NCBI GenBank assembly: GCA_037074705.1
Contig: CM073590.1
Coordinates: 185,040,746-185,104,745 of the forward strand
Origin: Zhengitettix transpicula
Lineage: Eukaryota > Arthropoda > Insecta > Orthoptera > Tetrigidae
Length of the DNA stretch: 64,000 nt
Direction: 5' to 3'
This document shows positions 36,521 to 48,697 of the stretch, piece by piece. The position numbers and the translations under genes are program-made. Under the pieces are notes generated by a model. It did not search any database, had not been told where the DNA came from, and worked only from the letters and a program-made list of their open reading frames with translations. The first letter of the stretch is position 1. Every line of letters begins with the position of its first letter.

Positions 36521-36904
36521 GCTCCAAGAATTTCAAGACAAGATTAACAGTCTATGGACTCAACAGACGCCATGCTGATTAATAAATACCATTTAAAGTG
36601 TCAAATGTATTAAGGAAAAACAAGCGCGTCCTATCCGGACGGGACAGAGACCAAAACATAACTGACTTCCAAGCGTCAAAAACACGTAAAGCTATCGGGA
36701 CAAAGAGTAAAGACTAGTAAAAACTATTAACAAAGCAAATACATTCGATTTTCTCCAACAAAATGACACGGTTTGTAGCCCAAGGCGTTCACTACCCAGT
36801 TCAAAGTGGAATCTTTCCTCGAAGTAAATGAAAGCTACGTGTGAAAATTTTGTATAACCTTGTGGCAGCTACCATGAAGCTCATTATGTATTATCATATG
36901 ATTC

Positions 36905-37032
36905 GTCAACAGGATGGTGCGGTTGTGTCAGTCACGGCTCTTGTGTTTTTAATCACCTGATGAAAGGAACCAGGATTCCAGAAACTTTGTGTGTTATTTA
37001 TATAATCACTTCATTTTGTCTGTCGTTTGGTT
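36905..37032. mobile_element. Foldback MITE family A, half copy (A3)
   Basis: CGTCAACAGGATGGTGCGGT, CCAGGATTCCAGAAACTTTG and ATCACTTCATTTTGTCTGTC follow in the family A order. Confidence 0.65.
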
Positions 37033-37364
37033 TTTTTTATCTAATTATTATATTTCAAAACAGACGTATTATGTTTTCATTATTAACTCTCTCATATTTT
37101 GCACTTAATGTATAGAATGTAATGGTTTATAGTGATGTTTTAAATATGTTGATACTGACCTTAGATGTGTGGTAATGTTAAATTAAGTTTCTTAAAAATT
37201 CTATTAAAAGATGACCACATCAGAGAGTATATCAAAATAAAGAACCTAGTAAACTTATTCATACGGTCAATGAATGAAATTGATAAACCACAAGACCATT
37301 GTTTATCATAAAATTGCCAAAAGTAGTAATTTATAGAAATTATCATTTAAATTAACAGTATGTT

Positions 37365-37765
37365 ACTGTCCAGACGTCGATCTCCATCTGGGTAATGAAA
37401 TATCTCTGTGAGATTATATACTTAATTAAAACTATATATTTTATTCTACTTTCACAGATGTTTCATTACATTATTCTTCAAAATGATTTACCGTCTCGTT
37501 TAATTTAGTATAGATATTTACTCTACCCTTTAATTACAAATTATGGATATTAATAAACATTTTGTCAAGTTTAACAATGTAATCGCTTTCATAACTTTAC
37601 TTGATTTCAATTTTCAAGTCATTTATATTCGGCCCTTGGTGACTAATCAGACTACAGTATTATTTTCATCTTTAATGGATATGTTTAATTAGTAATGAAG
37701 AGATTAAAATGTTTTAATGACGTTTAATGTTACCCTGATTAGGGTCCACATCTGGACAGAAATAT
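37365..37765. mobile_element. Possible small inverted-repeat element
   Basis: CTGTCCAGACGTCGATCTCC on the left is mirrored by GGGTCCACATCTGGACAG on the right, about 390 bp apart, with further weak matching inside. It has no coding capacity. Confidence 0.3.
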
Positions 37766-38039
37766 TTTGTTAAATTAAAAGTATAATTTATTTGATAGTA
37801 TTATTTTGGCCGTATTAATAGTTTTTACCAAAGACGTATGTTTAATTTAAACTATACAGATATATTATAACAATTAATATGATCTTTGATAAAGTCTTTA
37901 TTTTTAGTTTTTTGACGATCTTTGAAAATGAAGTGTTGTTAAACTTTAGAGCAAAGATCTTCGCTCTTTCAAGAAATCTCACGTGTGAATTTGAGGTTAA
38001 GGTCTACTCATATGTGTATTTTATAAAAGTACTTCTCAA

Positions 38040-41000
38040 ATGGGTCGAAAAGCTAAATTTGAAAATTCTATCAAGGAAAAGAAGGGCCCAGGACGTAAAG
38101 CAAAGAAGCAGAAAGAACCCATTTTTATTAAACCTAGTAAGTCATTAAACTTTGAAAATAATTCTTCATGTTTATTATTGATCTTGCTTACCATTATATT
38201 TTTGTTGTAGAAGAGTCTGGTATAAGCAAACCTTTGTCTCGCAGACAAAAACAGAGAGCTTTAAAAAGGGCTAAAAAGTTGTCTGACAAAGAAAAGAAAA
38301 GACAGGCTGCTTCAGCTAATGATAATAGAAATGTTTCTGAATTAGAAGGTAAATTCCTGGTATTTGTATTAAATTGTTAGTCTTCAATGTACATAAAAAC
38401 TATGTGGTTGATTGTTTGTTTACATGTTTTTAACAAAAAGAGTTCTATATACCTTAAATTTTGGGGTTGGCTGGATTTAATTTTTGGTTTTTATTTTAAA
38501 AAACAATTACATTTATTTCAACATATTTGTAACTTATTTAACAATTTTATATGTTTCCTTATTGAAACTTTAGATTCTGATGAAGCATTGGACTCTGATA
38601 ATGAAAAATCAGATAATGAAGACTCTGTCAAAACTCCTTTGATTGAATCAGATGAAGATTACATTTCAGATGAAGATAGTAAATTAAAGGTCTGAAGATA
38701 TGTTCTGTTCACAATAAAATTTACTCTGCATTTTCCTTCACCAGTAACTCATAATTTATTAAATAACTTTATACAGAGACTGTTGACACAGATTATTTTG
38801 TTTCATTAGATTGGTTCATTGAATGATGTGAAAGGAGGAGATTCTGATGATGAAGGATCAGACATTGGGGATGATTTTGACTCTGATATAGACGATTCCA
38901 GTATTGAAGATGAGAACAGTGGCGAAGAATTACCAATAGAAAAAGCTGCTAAGAGAGATAAAAGGAAAGAAGAAAAGGAAAGGTCTGCTCTATATACGTT
39001 TATCATTAAAGTTTTTCTTATTTAGTATTTCATATAACTGAAAATTTATATTTTGGTAATTGTTTTAGTGCATTGGATAAAGAGGAGCTTAAAATAAATG
39101 CGGCCAGCCAAGATGTTTTCATATTTCCTAAGGACGATGACCATTCTGAAATACTTGGACTCCCAGAAATTCAGCAGAGAATCAAAGATGTGTCAATGGT
39201 TCTTTCAGATTTTAAGAACCTGCGTGAAGGTGGCAGGTAAGTTTATTAGTCACATCTTTATTTTTGCTCTCCAGTTCAACATGCATTGTACGTATTTTCT
39301 GTAATTTTAATTGTCATACGCTCTCTTTCCTTTTTGCCATGAGTGTCAGAATTAAATTTTCGGAGGTGGACTGTACAGTTAGCATCCTTCCTCTGGAGAG
39401 ATGCTCATTAATACCTACAAAAATTTGAAGAACTTCCTCTTTGCTTTAATTATTCTGACTGCCACATCCTTACTTGTGTTTATAAATACATATATACACA
39501 CACATGCTCACACAGATATATGTATAGAAGGAACTTTAATTTAGTGAAATGGAAATAAATAGGAGAAAAATTGCTTTATGTATAAATAAATAAATATATA
39601 TATATTTATATTAAATTGTGCATTACATTTGATACTTTGAATGATGTATTTCATTTTTATATATTGTTTATATATAAAACACATGAGGATAATGTGTCAT
39701 TTAGATAAGATTGAGAGACAGTGAAGTCAACTTACCCTGAAATCAAAAGTTTACTCAGTAGGGCTGAGGAGTGAAAATATTACAAATTTTCGAGGGTCTC
39801 AGCCCCCTTCATCAGAAAGGAAGGTCTGAACTGTATGCCGGCTAGTGACAAATGTTCATATATATATTTTGTTATAATCAAAATAAATAAATAATTTTAT
39901 CTGTAGATAAACCTTACATTGAGGTGTCAATTTTGTAATAAACAAATTAAAAGTTAAAAAGGAATGGAAAAACAACAATTTAAATAAATAAGAAAACAAA
40001 TTTTTATCTTAGTTGAAATTTATACAAATTGATATTGTTGTGCCACGGCTTAATTTTCAGGGCCGCCTATCGGGCCTCCAGTAAAGCTAGTTACATAAAT
40101 GACAATTAAATCTGACTTAAATTATTATTATTTTATATGAAATGATTGAAATTTGAAATCTGATGATAATTATATTTACACTACAAGGTTTACAAAATTC
40201 TTTTTATTTACTTTACCCTTAACATTTATCTGGGCTCAATCTCACTTGGTTTTTTTAAAAACACATCACAAAAAGGCCATATTTTACCGAATTTAAAGAT
40301 ATTTTAGTTTGAAAACAAATCAGTTTCTCATCCTAACTGTTGATAACTTTGTTTGAATGATCACAGTTGCTAGCTTTGTTCTCTAAAACTTTTATAATTA
40401 CTCAAACATGACAATAGACATAATATAATTCCAAACTGGCGACCTGCAATTCCAAAATACAACATTTGTTAATACAACATTTCTCAGCTTCCAAATGACA
40501 CTTGCTCAGTCGTGGTCCCAGGAACACTGAATAAGGGACTGCTCAAAACACACCATCCTCTATCCTGCTCCGAACAACTCTGAATACGTACTCCTCAAAA
40601 TACACCTTACTCCATCCTGCTCCGAGCATATCTGTATCTGTCAAGTTCTGTATGTCTCAATGCTGCCTGAGGCAACAATGCAACTCTAGTAAGCAAGCAT
40701 TATAGGCTCCATATTCTTGTAGACACTCCTTAAGCTATAATGCAATTGCTTCATATTTACACTTTCGATAATGAAAATAGTAATTTTTTTTTTATTAAAT
40801 AATTACATATTCGTAATTACCACATTATGTCCCATTAAATGTACAATCTTATCAACATTTTCAATAACTATCACTTCCATTTCACTAGTATTTTCATTAC
40901 ATTTATCCTCCAGTAACCCCACTTTCTTTGATATTTCTCATGTTTCCATTTCAATGTTTACTTCATTCTTATTCAATGTTTCTATAGAATCAGATTTTAT

Positions 41001-41717
41001 CTCTACAATACCGATGTATTTTACCATTACCCTCATTATTCTCCATTCTCTTATATTTTTGTCACTTTTTGTGCTCAAATCAGCTATATTTCTATTCATA
41101 TCTTCTCTTAAATCTGCTACAATATTATTAGTATCTGCTCTTAAGTCTGCTATAATTTTTATTAGTATCACTTTTCATGCTTAAATCTGCTAAAGTCTTA
41201 AATAATAATTTAAACTAACTCTAACTTATCACATTTTTAGAATCCATTTTTAAATTTAGCTATCAGTAATATTTCTTAATTAAAATGCAAATTTAATTAT
41301 TTTTTTCTATATAAATCTCTAAATTTCACACGCGCACATAAATAAGCAAAATATTGCAAGCACATATTACTATACTGCTTGCATCAATACTTCATCAATG
41401 TTATTGTCATTTTTTTTTAAATGTATCCTATTCTTTATTACAAAAACGTGCCACCACGTTGGAGTGTCAAATTTGTAATAATCAAAATAAATTATTAATT
41501 TTCTCTTTAGATAAGCCCCACTTTTGGCGGCAAATTTGTAATAAACAAAATTTATTAATATCGTATTTGTAATATATAAGTGTCTTACCTGAAAGTGAGG
41601 ACACTCCTTCCTGAAGGAAGTCACCTTATGGTGACATCACATTTCCTGAAAATGAAGCACAGTGTAGCCATAGGGAACCGAAGGAAGTTTTTCAAATTTT
41701 CAGCCTCCTTCCTCAGG

Positions 41718-41774
<57 letters not shown>

Positions 41775-42172
41775 ATTAGGAGAATCCATTAAGGAACTAA
41801 TTCACATTCAAACTTGGATAGTGAGGAAGGATAGAAATAAATAGGAGAAATAGAAGGATTGCGCTTTATTTATTCCTCCACTAAAAAAAAACAACTATTA
41901 ATTGTCCACAATAAGACTGTCTATATTTGCCTGGTCAGGAACTTGACCCGGTGGCCGAGATGGTTAAGGCGTCTGTGTACTAAGCAGAATACGTGGGTTC
42001 AAGTCCCGCCTGGGTCAAATATTTTCAGTCTTTCCTTCTTCTTCCATCCTTCTCTCTGCTTTGAACATATGCTTTTCTATGTGCGTAATTCTTCGCCCGA
42101 GCATATGAATTCAAATAAAGCGCAATCCTTCTATTTCTCCTATTTATTTCTATCCTTCCTCACTATCCAAGT

Positions 42173-42227
<55 letters not shown>

Positions 42228-45200
42228 CTTTATCATCCCACATCATTATCCAGATAAATTGCAAACTACTCTGCATTTGACATCAGACTAAATTACCTCC
42301 ACTTATGCATCACTAACCATTTCAGCAATCAAACTGTCACAAAAACAACTTCTAATAGATGCTCATACCCATAACCACTATTCCAACCTGAACTTCACAC
42401 TTACTCTCAAAACCACATTGTGTGATATGACATGTGAAATTTCATTTTCAGGAATTTTTTCTTCTGGCATGTCATGCAGTCCAGGTAATAAAAGTCTATA
42501 AATGAATAAGGTTTTGACATTGCCAAAATAAATAAAATAATTGGTATGGAAGGGCAGGGCTTTTTTTGACATGTAGCAAGCCACATTGTGCATTACCATT
42601 GATACTTGGATTGATGTATTTCATTTTTATATAATTCTTTGTATTTAATTATCCACAAATATTTGGATTATTTGTGGTAAGCTGGATTTCCTTCAATATT
42701 TTTATAGATCAAGGGATGAATATGTCCAGATATTACAATCTGATCTCTGCAAATACTACAGTTATAATGAATTTCTTATGGAAAAATTGATGCAGCTGTT
42801 CCCTTTATCAGAGCTACTTGAGTTCTTGGAGGCTAATGAAGTTCAGAGACCAGTTACCATAAGAACAAATAGTCTTAAAACAAGACGCCGAGACTTGGCT
42901 CAGGTATTTTTTTTGCCATAAGTTATATATTTTTTTGAACACAATTTATATTATATTGGTTGGCTGGTGTCAGTGCGCATCTCTTCTCAGGTAGGAGGCT
43001 AACTCCTCTGAAAATTCTAAAAATTGTGAAAAGTTTTATTTCCAACGTTGTGGCAACTCTTAATTTTTAATTAATACATATATTATCTCCTATTTCAAAA
43101 TATTTATTAACCTTGACATTTTATCGAAATTGCTCCTGTAGTCTAATGATACAATAATTTAATACAAACAAGCATGCTAATTAGAGTTTGAGTAGCCAAA
43201 TAATAGGCAGTGATTAAATAAATACGAATCCAAATCTTTCCTCATTCTCCCTTAGTACAAATTTTACATCACAAGTTTGTCAAAATTTTTAAATTTCCAG
43301 TATTTACAGATCTACTAATACACTTTACTTCTTGATAAGAAGTCACGTGCCACCTACAGCAAACATTGTGTAGTTTACAAAATCTTTTGCTTTAATTGAA
43401 ATTCCTGCTACATTGGGACAACAAAAGATCACTTAATACCTGTATTCAAGACCATGTGTCCAATATCAAACTTTCTGTTGAATAACAATATGTAGGCTGC
43501 AAACATATCATTGAATCAAAACATTCATTTAAAGTCACCTGATGTAATTTTAGTGACTCTTGCATTTTTTAATCAACTCACAAAAGTAACAAGGATTGCA
43601 GAAACATTGTGTGGCACTTTATCACTTGATTTTTCTTTTATTTGGCTACTTCCCTATCAAATTAGTATACTTTGAACACAGGCATTTTTTTAAAATTTTA
43701 ATAAACGAATATTTTCTAGAACTGCAAAGCAATGTTAATATTGTAATCATATTTTATTTTATATTATATACAAAGACATAAAAATGAAATATAATTATAC
43801 ATTTATTTTCACAAAGTCTCAGTCAGTGAAAATGATCTGTCTTAAAATTGCTGTAGATGTTTTATTTTTTTATCTACCAAATTTGGTACATGTCCTTTTT
43901 AAATACAGAGTGAATTAAAAAAATTTAGTGAACATGTTTATTTCATGTTAATTGTTTTATTGGATACTTCTTCCTGTATAATGTATAATCTATACATTTA
44001 CATAGAATTTAACAGATAATTTCCTTTCAGGCTTTAATTAACCGAGGAGTTAATTTAGATCCTGTGGGCAAATGGACAAAAGTAGGTTTAGTAGTTTATT
44101 CATCTACAGTGCCTCTTGGTGCAACACCTGAGTATATGGCTGGACATTATATGGTTCAAGGAGCATCAAGCTTGTTGCCAGTTATGGCCCTAGCACCACA
44201 AGAAAATGAAAGGATACTAGATATGTGCTCTGCTCCTGGTGGCAAGGCATCACATATTGGTTAGTGTTATTACTTGTTTGATGAATCGTTTATAATTTTA
44301 AGAATATTGATGGTTAGGTTTCCAATTTGTCTAAGAGGAAGAATGTGTCTGAAATTTTGAACATAAAAAATTGTTCATCTTCAGGGAAAATATTAGCAAT
44401 CCGATCTGAGTCCACTAGTTCAATCACTATTTAAATAAATATACCTAGTAAATTCAGTCTATTCCAGAGAATGGTCATAGAGGTCTTTAAATTTGACTGA
44501 CTCGGTTGAGGTTATGATAATGTGTATTACAATTTTAATAATATTAACTATAATATAGTCAAATTTATTGCCTAAGCATAGAACCATGTAAATACATTAT
44601 AATTAAGTTTGTATGTTAAATTTTAAGTTTATATTAATTTCTCAAGTTAAAAAAAAAGTGTTGTTGGTAAAGAACCACATCAATAAATTGAAATTAGCTT
44701 TATATGTTAAAAATATTTATAATTTCTCAAAATTGTAAAAGTTAAATGTTAATTTATGGTGCCTTGAAAATGGAATTTAATTACCTATAATGATTAGCAT
44801 AATAAAAAAGTGACTATATATATGTCATCTACAACACTATAAATACATTTGAAAATAAAATACATTTAATTTTCAGAAGTATTTACTTAACACTGGAAAA
44901 ACTATATACATTGATTTATTGTACTTGGTTCCGTTAATATGTTGGTAATTCTTTAATTTACAGAATATTAGTTTTAATAGTAATCACAAAAAAATTGTAC
45001 TCTTTTATATTACAGCTGCTGTAATGAAGAATACTGGTGTCTTGTTTGCAAATGATGTCAATAAAGATCGTATTAAAGCAATTGTTGGAAACTTTCACCG
45101 ATTAGGAATAGTTAATTCAATTATTTCTTGTTTTGATGGAAGGAAATACCCAACTGTAAGTATATTCTAGAGTAATAGGTGCAAAGTATATTCTAATTTG

Positions 45201-47738
45201 AATATGAACTATATTTTAAATAACCTCTGCTTTTTAGCTGTTTATTTTTATACATTAACTTTAGTTGACAAATTCTTATATTTTCCTGTTTTTGTTGTAA
45301 TGCCCTATAATATTCTCACATAATTTTTATGCTTAGTATAGTGTATTTTATTTGAAAATCCTCACTATAAAAGTTTCAGGTTTTTTATTATGTTGGTGTT
45401 TTGAGAAATATGACTATTTTAACACTTAAAGCAATTGAATATTACAAATATTCAGTATTAGATAGTTCATGCAAATTCACTTATTTCAGATCCAGTATTT
45501 AAAAAATAATGGTGTTCTTATTTTTGTTGTGAAGCAAAAGCTTTAAAAGTTGGTGGGCTGTGTTTATCACAAATATTGATTTGTAAAACTTATACCTGTA
45601 TTTTTTTCACAGTTAATAAAGGGCTTTGACCGTGCTCTTCTCGATGCTCCTTGCACTGGAACAGGTGTTGCAACAAAGGACCCAACTGTAAAAACCAGTA
45701 GAGATCAAACAGATCTGACTAAATGCTCAAACTTGCAGAGAGAACTGCTTTTAGCTGCTATTGATTGTGTCAGCGCACGTTCTTCCACTGGTGGATATAT
45801 TGTATACTCAACATGTTCAATTTTGGTACTATAACACTATAATATTTCCTGTGTTTTGTTTTGTGTCTTTTACAATGAGTTTTGAGTCAGACATAGTTTT
45901 GGCATTGAGCTGTTTAGAATTAAATCTATGCCACATACATTTATTAAAGTATTTGCTTAAAGTTAAAGTTGAGAAAATATTGGGAAATTTCTGTTTTACT
46001 TCTTGAATTGCATAAATTGAATATTTTACAATAAAGGTTAGTCTTGAAAGATGTTTTTAAATTTATTAGTGCTCGAACTTAAGTCTTCTTGTCTTTGAAA
46101 AAGTTTGTCTGATTGTAATACTTTGAATATAAGACAGCAAGAATTTGTGGTTCATTAAGAGTTGACACAATCATGTTTAATTATAATATATTTTTTCTTC
46201 CAGCCAGAAGAGAATGAGTGTGTGATTAACTATGCTCTTCAGAAGCGTGATGTCAAACTGGTGCCTACAGGATTAGACTTTGGTACAGAAGGATTCACCA
46301 AGTTTAGGCATAATAGGTATCTGTTTATGTTACTATATGTCTATATTCTTTTCAATTTATGGGACATATTGTAAGATAATTTTGTTTGATCCAATGTTTT
46401 CATTGTTCATTGCAGGGACAACATTATGATATTAAGGGATTAATATATTTCGGCTATTTTAATAATTTTATTGCTTCTTACTATAAAGTAGGTTTACTTA
46501 AAGGAACCATTTTTAACCTACAACACTAGTAGAATGTGTTTGAAAACTCTTTACTTTAAATATTTAAAAAAGTGTTTCATTATATGGGTTGGTTAATTTT
46601 TATAAACTCCCATCATCTTGATATTCTGACATATTTCTTTAATTTAGTTTAACAAGAATTACTATACAACTTAATAGAAAAGAACACTATAAAGAAATGA
46701 ATTAATATATGATTTTCAGAACTTGCAAAGTAGTAAGGTATTTTCCCTGAGGTGAAGTTTTAAGACAAATTTTCTGGGTTTTATTCTTCTTCAGCATTTA
46801 GTATACAATATCAATATCTAAACTTGTGCTCATCACCTTTGTCACTCTAGTAAGCCATATCCCATCACATCATAATCAATTATGTATTGATAGTAATTTA
46901 AAAGTAATTTACTTTAATTTATTATGTGTGTTTACTTTCTAGGTTCCATCCGTCTATGAATCTCACACGCAGATTTTATCCCCACACCCATAATATGGAA
47001 GGATTCTTTGTAGCTAAACTGAAAAAGTTTTCTAGTGTTAAACTCAAAACTACCGACGAACAGACAGAAGAAGTTGCTAGTTCTGAATTGATAGACTCCA
47101 CAGAAATTGTTGACACAAATGAAGCTGATAAGACAACAGAAAGTTTGGGCAAAACACCCATTAATAACTTTTCTGCTCAGGTGAAGAAAAGGAAGAAGAA
47201 GCACAATAAAGATTCCAGTACATCTCTAGCTACAGAAAGTGCGACTAGTGAGAACCTAAAACTGGAAAACAGTACAAAGAAAAGAAAATATTCCAATGAA
47301 TTTTCTCCTAATAACAATGTTACAAAGCTATTGGAAAATGAAGTGCCAGAAAATAAAAAGCTAAAGAAAAAGAAGAAGAAAAAATCACAACTGGGTTCTT
47401 GTGAAATCAAAAATAATTCAGAGTCGCAAGTAAATGATAGTAGTTCTCCGGGTCATATTTTAAGACTGGAAAAGGAAGTGCCAGAAATTAAAAAGCAAAA
47501 TAAGAAAAGGAATAAAAAATTGAAACTGGGTTCTAATGAAACCCAAAATAATGCAGAATCAAATGGAAATAATGATAGTTCTCCTGGTAATATTTTAAGG
47601 CTGACTCCAGCAAACACAAAGATGCAGAATGTTGAAAAACAGAGTTTGAAAACAAGTAGTAAGAAAGGAAGTCCTATGAAACAATCACTTAAAAAAAGCT
47701 CCAGTTTAAATAGCTCACAGAAAAAAAAAATTAAATAA
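38040..47738 (+). CDS. NOP2: NOP2/NSUN1, 28S rRNA cytosine-C5 methyltransferase (eleven exons, complete)
   Basis: NOP2 is the nucleolar SAM-dependent m5C methyltransferase of large-subunit rRNA and a 60S assembly factor. Exons are 38040-38136, 38211-38348, 38574-38689, 38810-38982, 39069-39236, 42708-42903, 44031-44259, 45016-45155, 45613-45825, 46204-46316 and 46943-47738. All have GT-AG borders and consistent phases; the product is 792 residues (human 812). The N-terminus MGRKAKF...[10 protein letters not shown] is basic, followed by an acidic Asp/Glu/Ser stretch. The core shows [20 protein letters not shown] motif [22 protein letters not shown] (Cys433, release Cys) and STCSI (Cys487, catalytic Cys), then [16 protein letters not shown] and [12 protein letters not shown]. 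The Lys-rich tail has a 45-residue tandem repeat. AATAAA overlaps the stop. The long intron 5 is full of transposon debris. Confidence 0.96.
39690..39860. mobile_element. MITE family B, partial copy B5 (NOP2 intron 5)
   Basis: GTCATTTAGATAAGATTGAG, then ACTTACCCTGAAATCAAAAG, and the loop text CCCTTCATCAGAAAGGAAGG. The right arm is lost. Confidence 0.6.
39905..40760 (-). repeat. Likely LTR debris (NOP2 intron 5)
   Basis: On the plus strand it runs from TGTAATAAACAAATT (about 39931) to TTCATATTTACA (about 40760), with a decayed primer-binding-site-like GACACCTCAATGTAAGG on the minus strand just outside. It holds a 48-bp imperfect tandem repeat around CTCAAAACACACCATCC and CTCAAAATACACCTTAC (about 40540-40640). 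Confidence 0.35.
40938..41171 (-). pseudogene. Gag-like coiled-coil fragment of an LTR element
   Basis: The minus-strand frame reads [20 protein letters not shown] and onwards, a heptad-like polar repeat typical of insect Gypsy Gag N-termini. Primer-binding-site-like sequence lies upstream at 41447-41545. No zinc knuckle or pol was seen. It could also be a chance AT-rich repeat. Confidence 0.35.
41447..41545 (-). repeat. Two LTR-end/primer-binding-site-like segments
   Basis: On the minus strand TTACAAATTTGACACTCCAA plus CGTGG, and TTACAAATTTGCCGCCAAAA plus GTGGGGC, each look like an LTR end followed by a primer-binding site. Their closeness suggests nested or rearranged copies. Confidence 0.35.
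41718..41770. repeat. (TA)n microsatellite
   Basis: A pure AT dinucleotide run left of the tRNA-bearing foldback element. Confidence 0.9.
41806..42178 (+). mobile_element. Foldback/MITE element carrying a tRNA-like gene
   Basis: The ends are 66-bp inverted repeats (41806-41871 and 42113-42178) that match at every position; they start ATTCAAACTTGGATAGTGAG. Between them lies a tRNA-like gene (41945-42017) with flanking unique sequence. The right side inserts directly into a (TA)n run. An older copy with the same layout sits at 29038-29510. No protein is encoded, so movement would depend on a transposase supplied elsewhere. Confidence 0.85.
41945..42017 (+). tRNA. tRNA-like gene inside foldback element (anticodon ACT)
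   Basis: It folds into a full cloverleaf by eye: acceptor GACCCGG with CTGGGTC (one G-T pair), D stem GCC/GGC, anticodon stem TCTGT/GCAGA with loop GTACTAA (anticodon ACT, U33 present), a 4-nt variable loop, T stem GTGGG/CCCGC with loop TTCAAGT, and discriminator A. The A box (TGGCCGAGATGG) resembles Ser/Leu tRNAs, and the B box GGTTCAAGTCC fits consensus. A TTTT Pol III stop follows at about 42022. ACT would read Ser AGU, but animals use GCT there and tRNA-Ser has a long variable arm, so this is a tRNA-derived or SINE-type gene rather than a working serine tRNA. Confidence 0.6.
42177..42224. repeat. (TA)n microsatellite
   Basis: An AT dinucleotide run directly at the right end of the foldback element. 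Confidence 0.9.
43565..43660. mobile_element. Foldback MITE family A, decayed half (A4, NOP2 intron 6)
   Basis: ACAAGGATTGCAGAAACATT, GTGTGGCACTTTATCACTTG and TTTATTTGGCTACTT follow in family order. Confidence 0.55.
46416..46443 (+). other. Possible alternative terminal exon of NOP2
   Basis: A good acceptor (TTCATTGCAG) opens a frame in the phase left by exon 10 and encodes only DNIMILRD before TAA. Use of it would drop the conserved FHP...RRFYPHTHN block. There is no direct evidence of use. Confidence 0.2.
47341..47610 (+). repeat. 135-bp tandem duplication in NOP2 last exon
   Basis: Two units of 45 codons each encode EVPE-KK, a Lys-rich run, LGS, N-(S/A)ES, and SSPG-ILRL. The copies start at AAGTGCCAGA at 47341 and 47476 and keep frame. 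Confidence 0.85.
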
Positions 47739-48697
47739 AAATCTGAATAACTTATTACTTTTTTTGTATAATATTGTGTAATAGAAGAACTGTTATGATA
47801 ATGTTTATGGTACTATCTTAATTATTTGAGAATAGACTAATGTACCATGTAGGACTTTGAAAGAGACTACAATTTTGCAGCTTCATGCAATTAATATGAA
47901 TTTTATTCAGTAACTATCTACTTGCTTGTATATAAGTGAAAACATTTGTTTTATTATGAACTCAAATATACAGAAACCATTATTTTATAGAAAACTACAT
48001 CATGAAATACTAATGAAATTATTGTAATATATAATTTCAAGCATGTTATTTCAGTTTATAAATTAAATATGTTGACCTGACATTTCTATGGTTCTTGAAC
48101 AATTCCTGCTGTTTTGAAGTATTATCTTTACTTGAGTGATTATAATGTGGATGCCACTGTGCATGCAGAATATATTTTATATTCAACAATCAGCTATGTA
48201 TTAAGTTAATCATTGTGATCCAAAGCAAGGAGTATGTAAGCGTTCTTCCAGAAAACTTCTTAATTGTTGGAATTACTTATGTTACCCTTGACCAGGAATA
48301 TTGGCTGTTGGTAGCAATTTCTAGTTTATGATATAACTGATTGGAGATACTCTCATTTGAAAAATTTTGGTTTGTTGGCTCCTGGACATTGGAAGTCACG
48401 TACCATGTTCTTCACAATCATATACTGAAATATATATAAACGATCTGCAATCTATAGTAATAGTTTTCAAAAACCCGCCAAGTCAGGGATTTTGAATAAA
48501 AAGTCCGTTATGTATGTACTCCCTTCCAAAAATGTTTCTCTTGATCTGTATTGTTGAAGTGTTGCTGTGGACTTATACAGGCTTACCTACTGGGGAAAAA
48601 AAACCAATTAGGTTAACCCAAATCTGGGCCTTGCTGAAATAAATCCTTCCGCACCAACACGTTAAATTTTTGTCTCAATATAATTAATTCGCTAAAT
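47739..48697. other. 3' flank of NOP2
   Basis: No further gene was recognised. Confidence 0.4.

Noticed and set aside
40771..41184. Plus-strand 137-codon hydrophobic frame as a membrane protein
   Set aside because: It is the mirror of a repetitive Gag-like frame on the other strand; its apparent membrane segments follow from the AT-rich repeat.
41945..42017. A functional serine tRNA gene
   Set aside because: The anticodon ACT is not used for serine AGU in animals, the long variable arm is missing, and the gene sits inside a transposable element with a decayed sister copy.
46932..47410. Minus-strand open frames opposite the NOP2 last exon, some Phe/Ser-rich
   Set aside because: They mirror the Lys/Asn-rich NOP2 coding sequence and have no features of their own.
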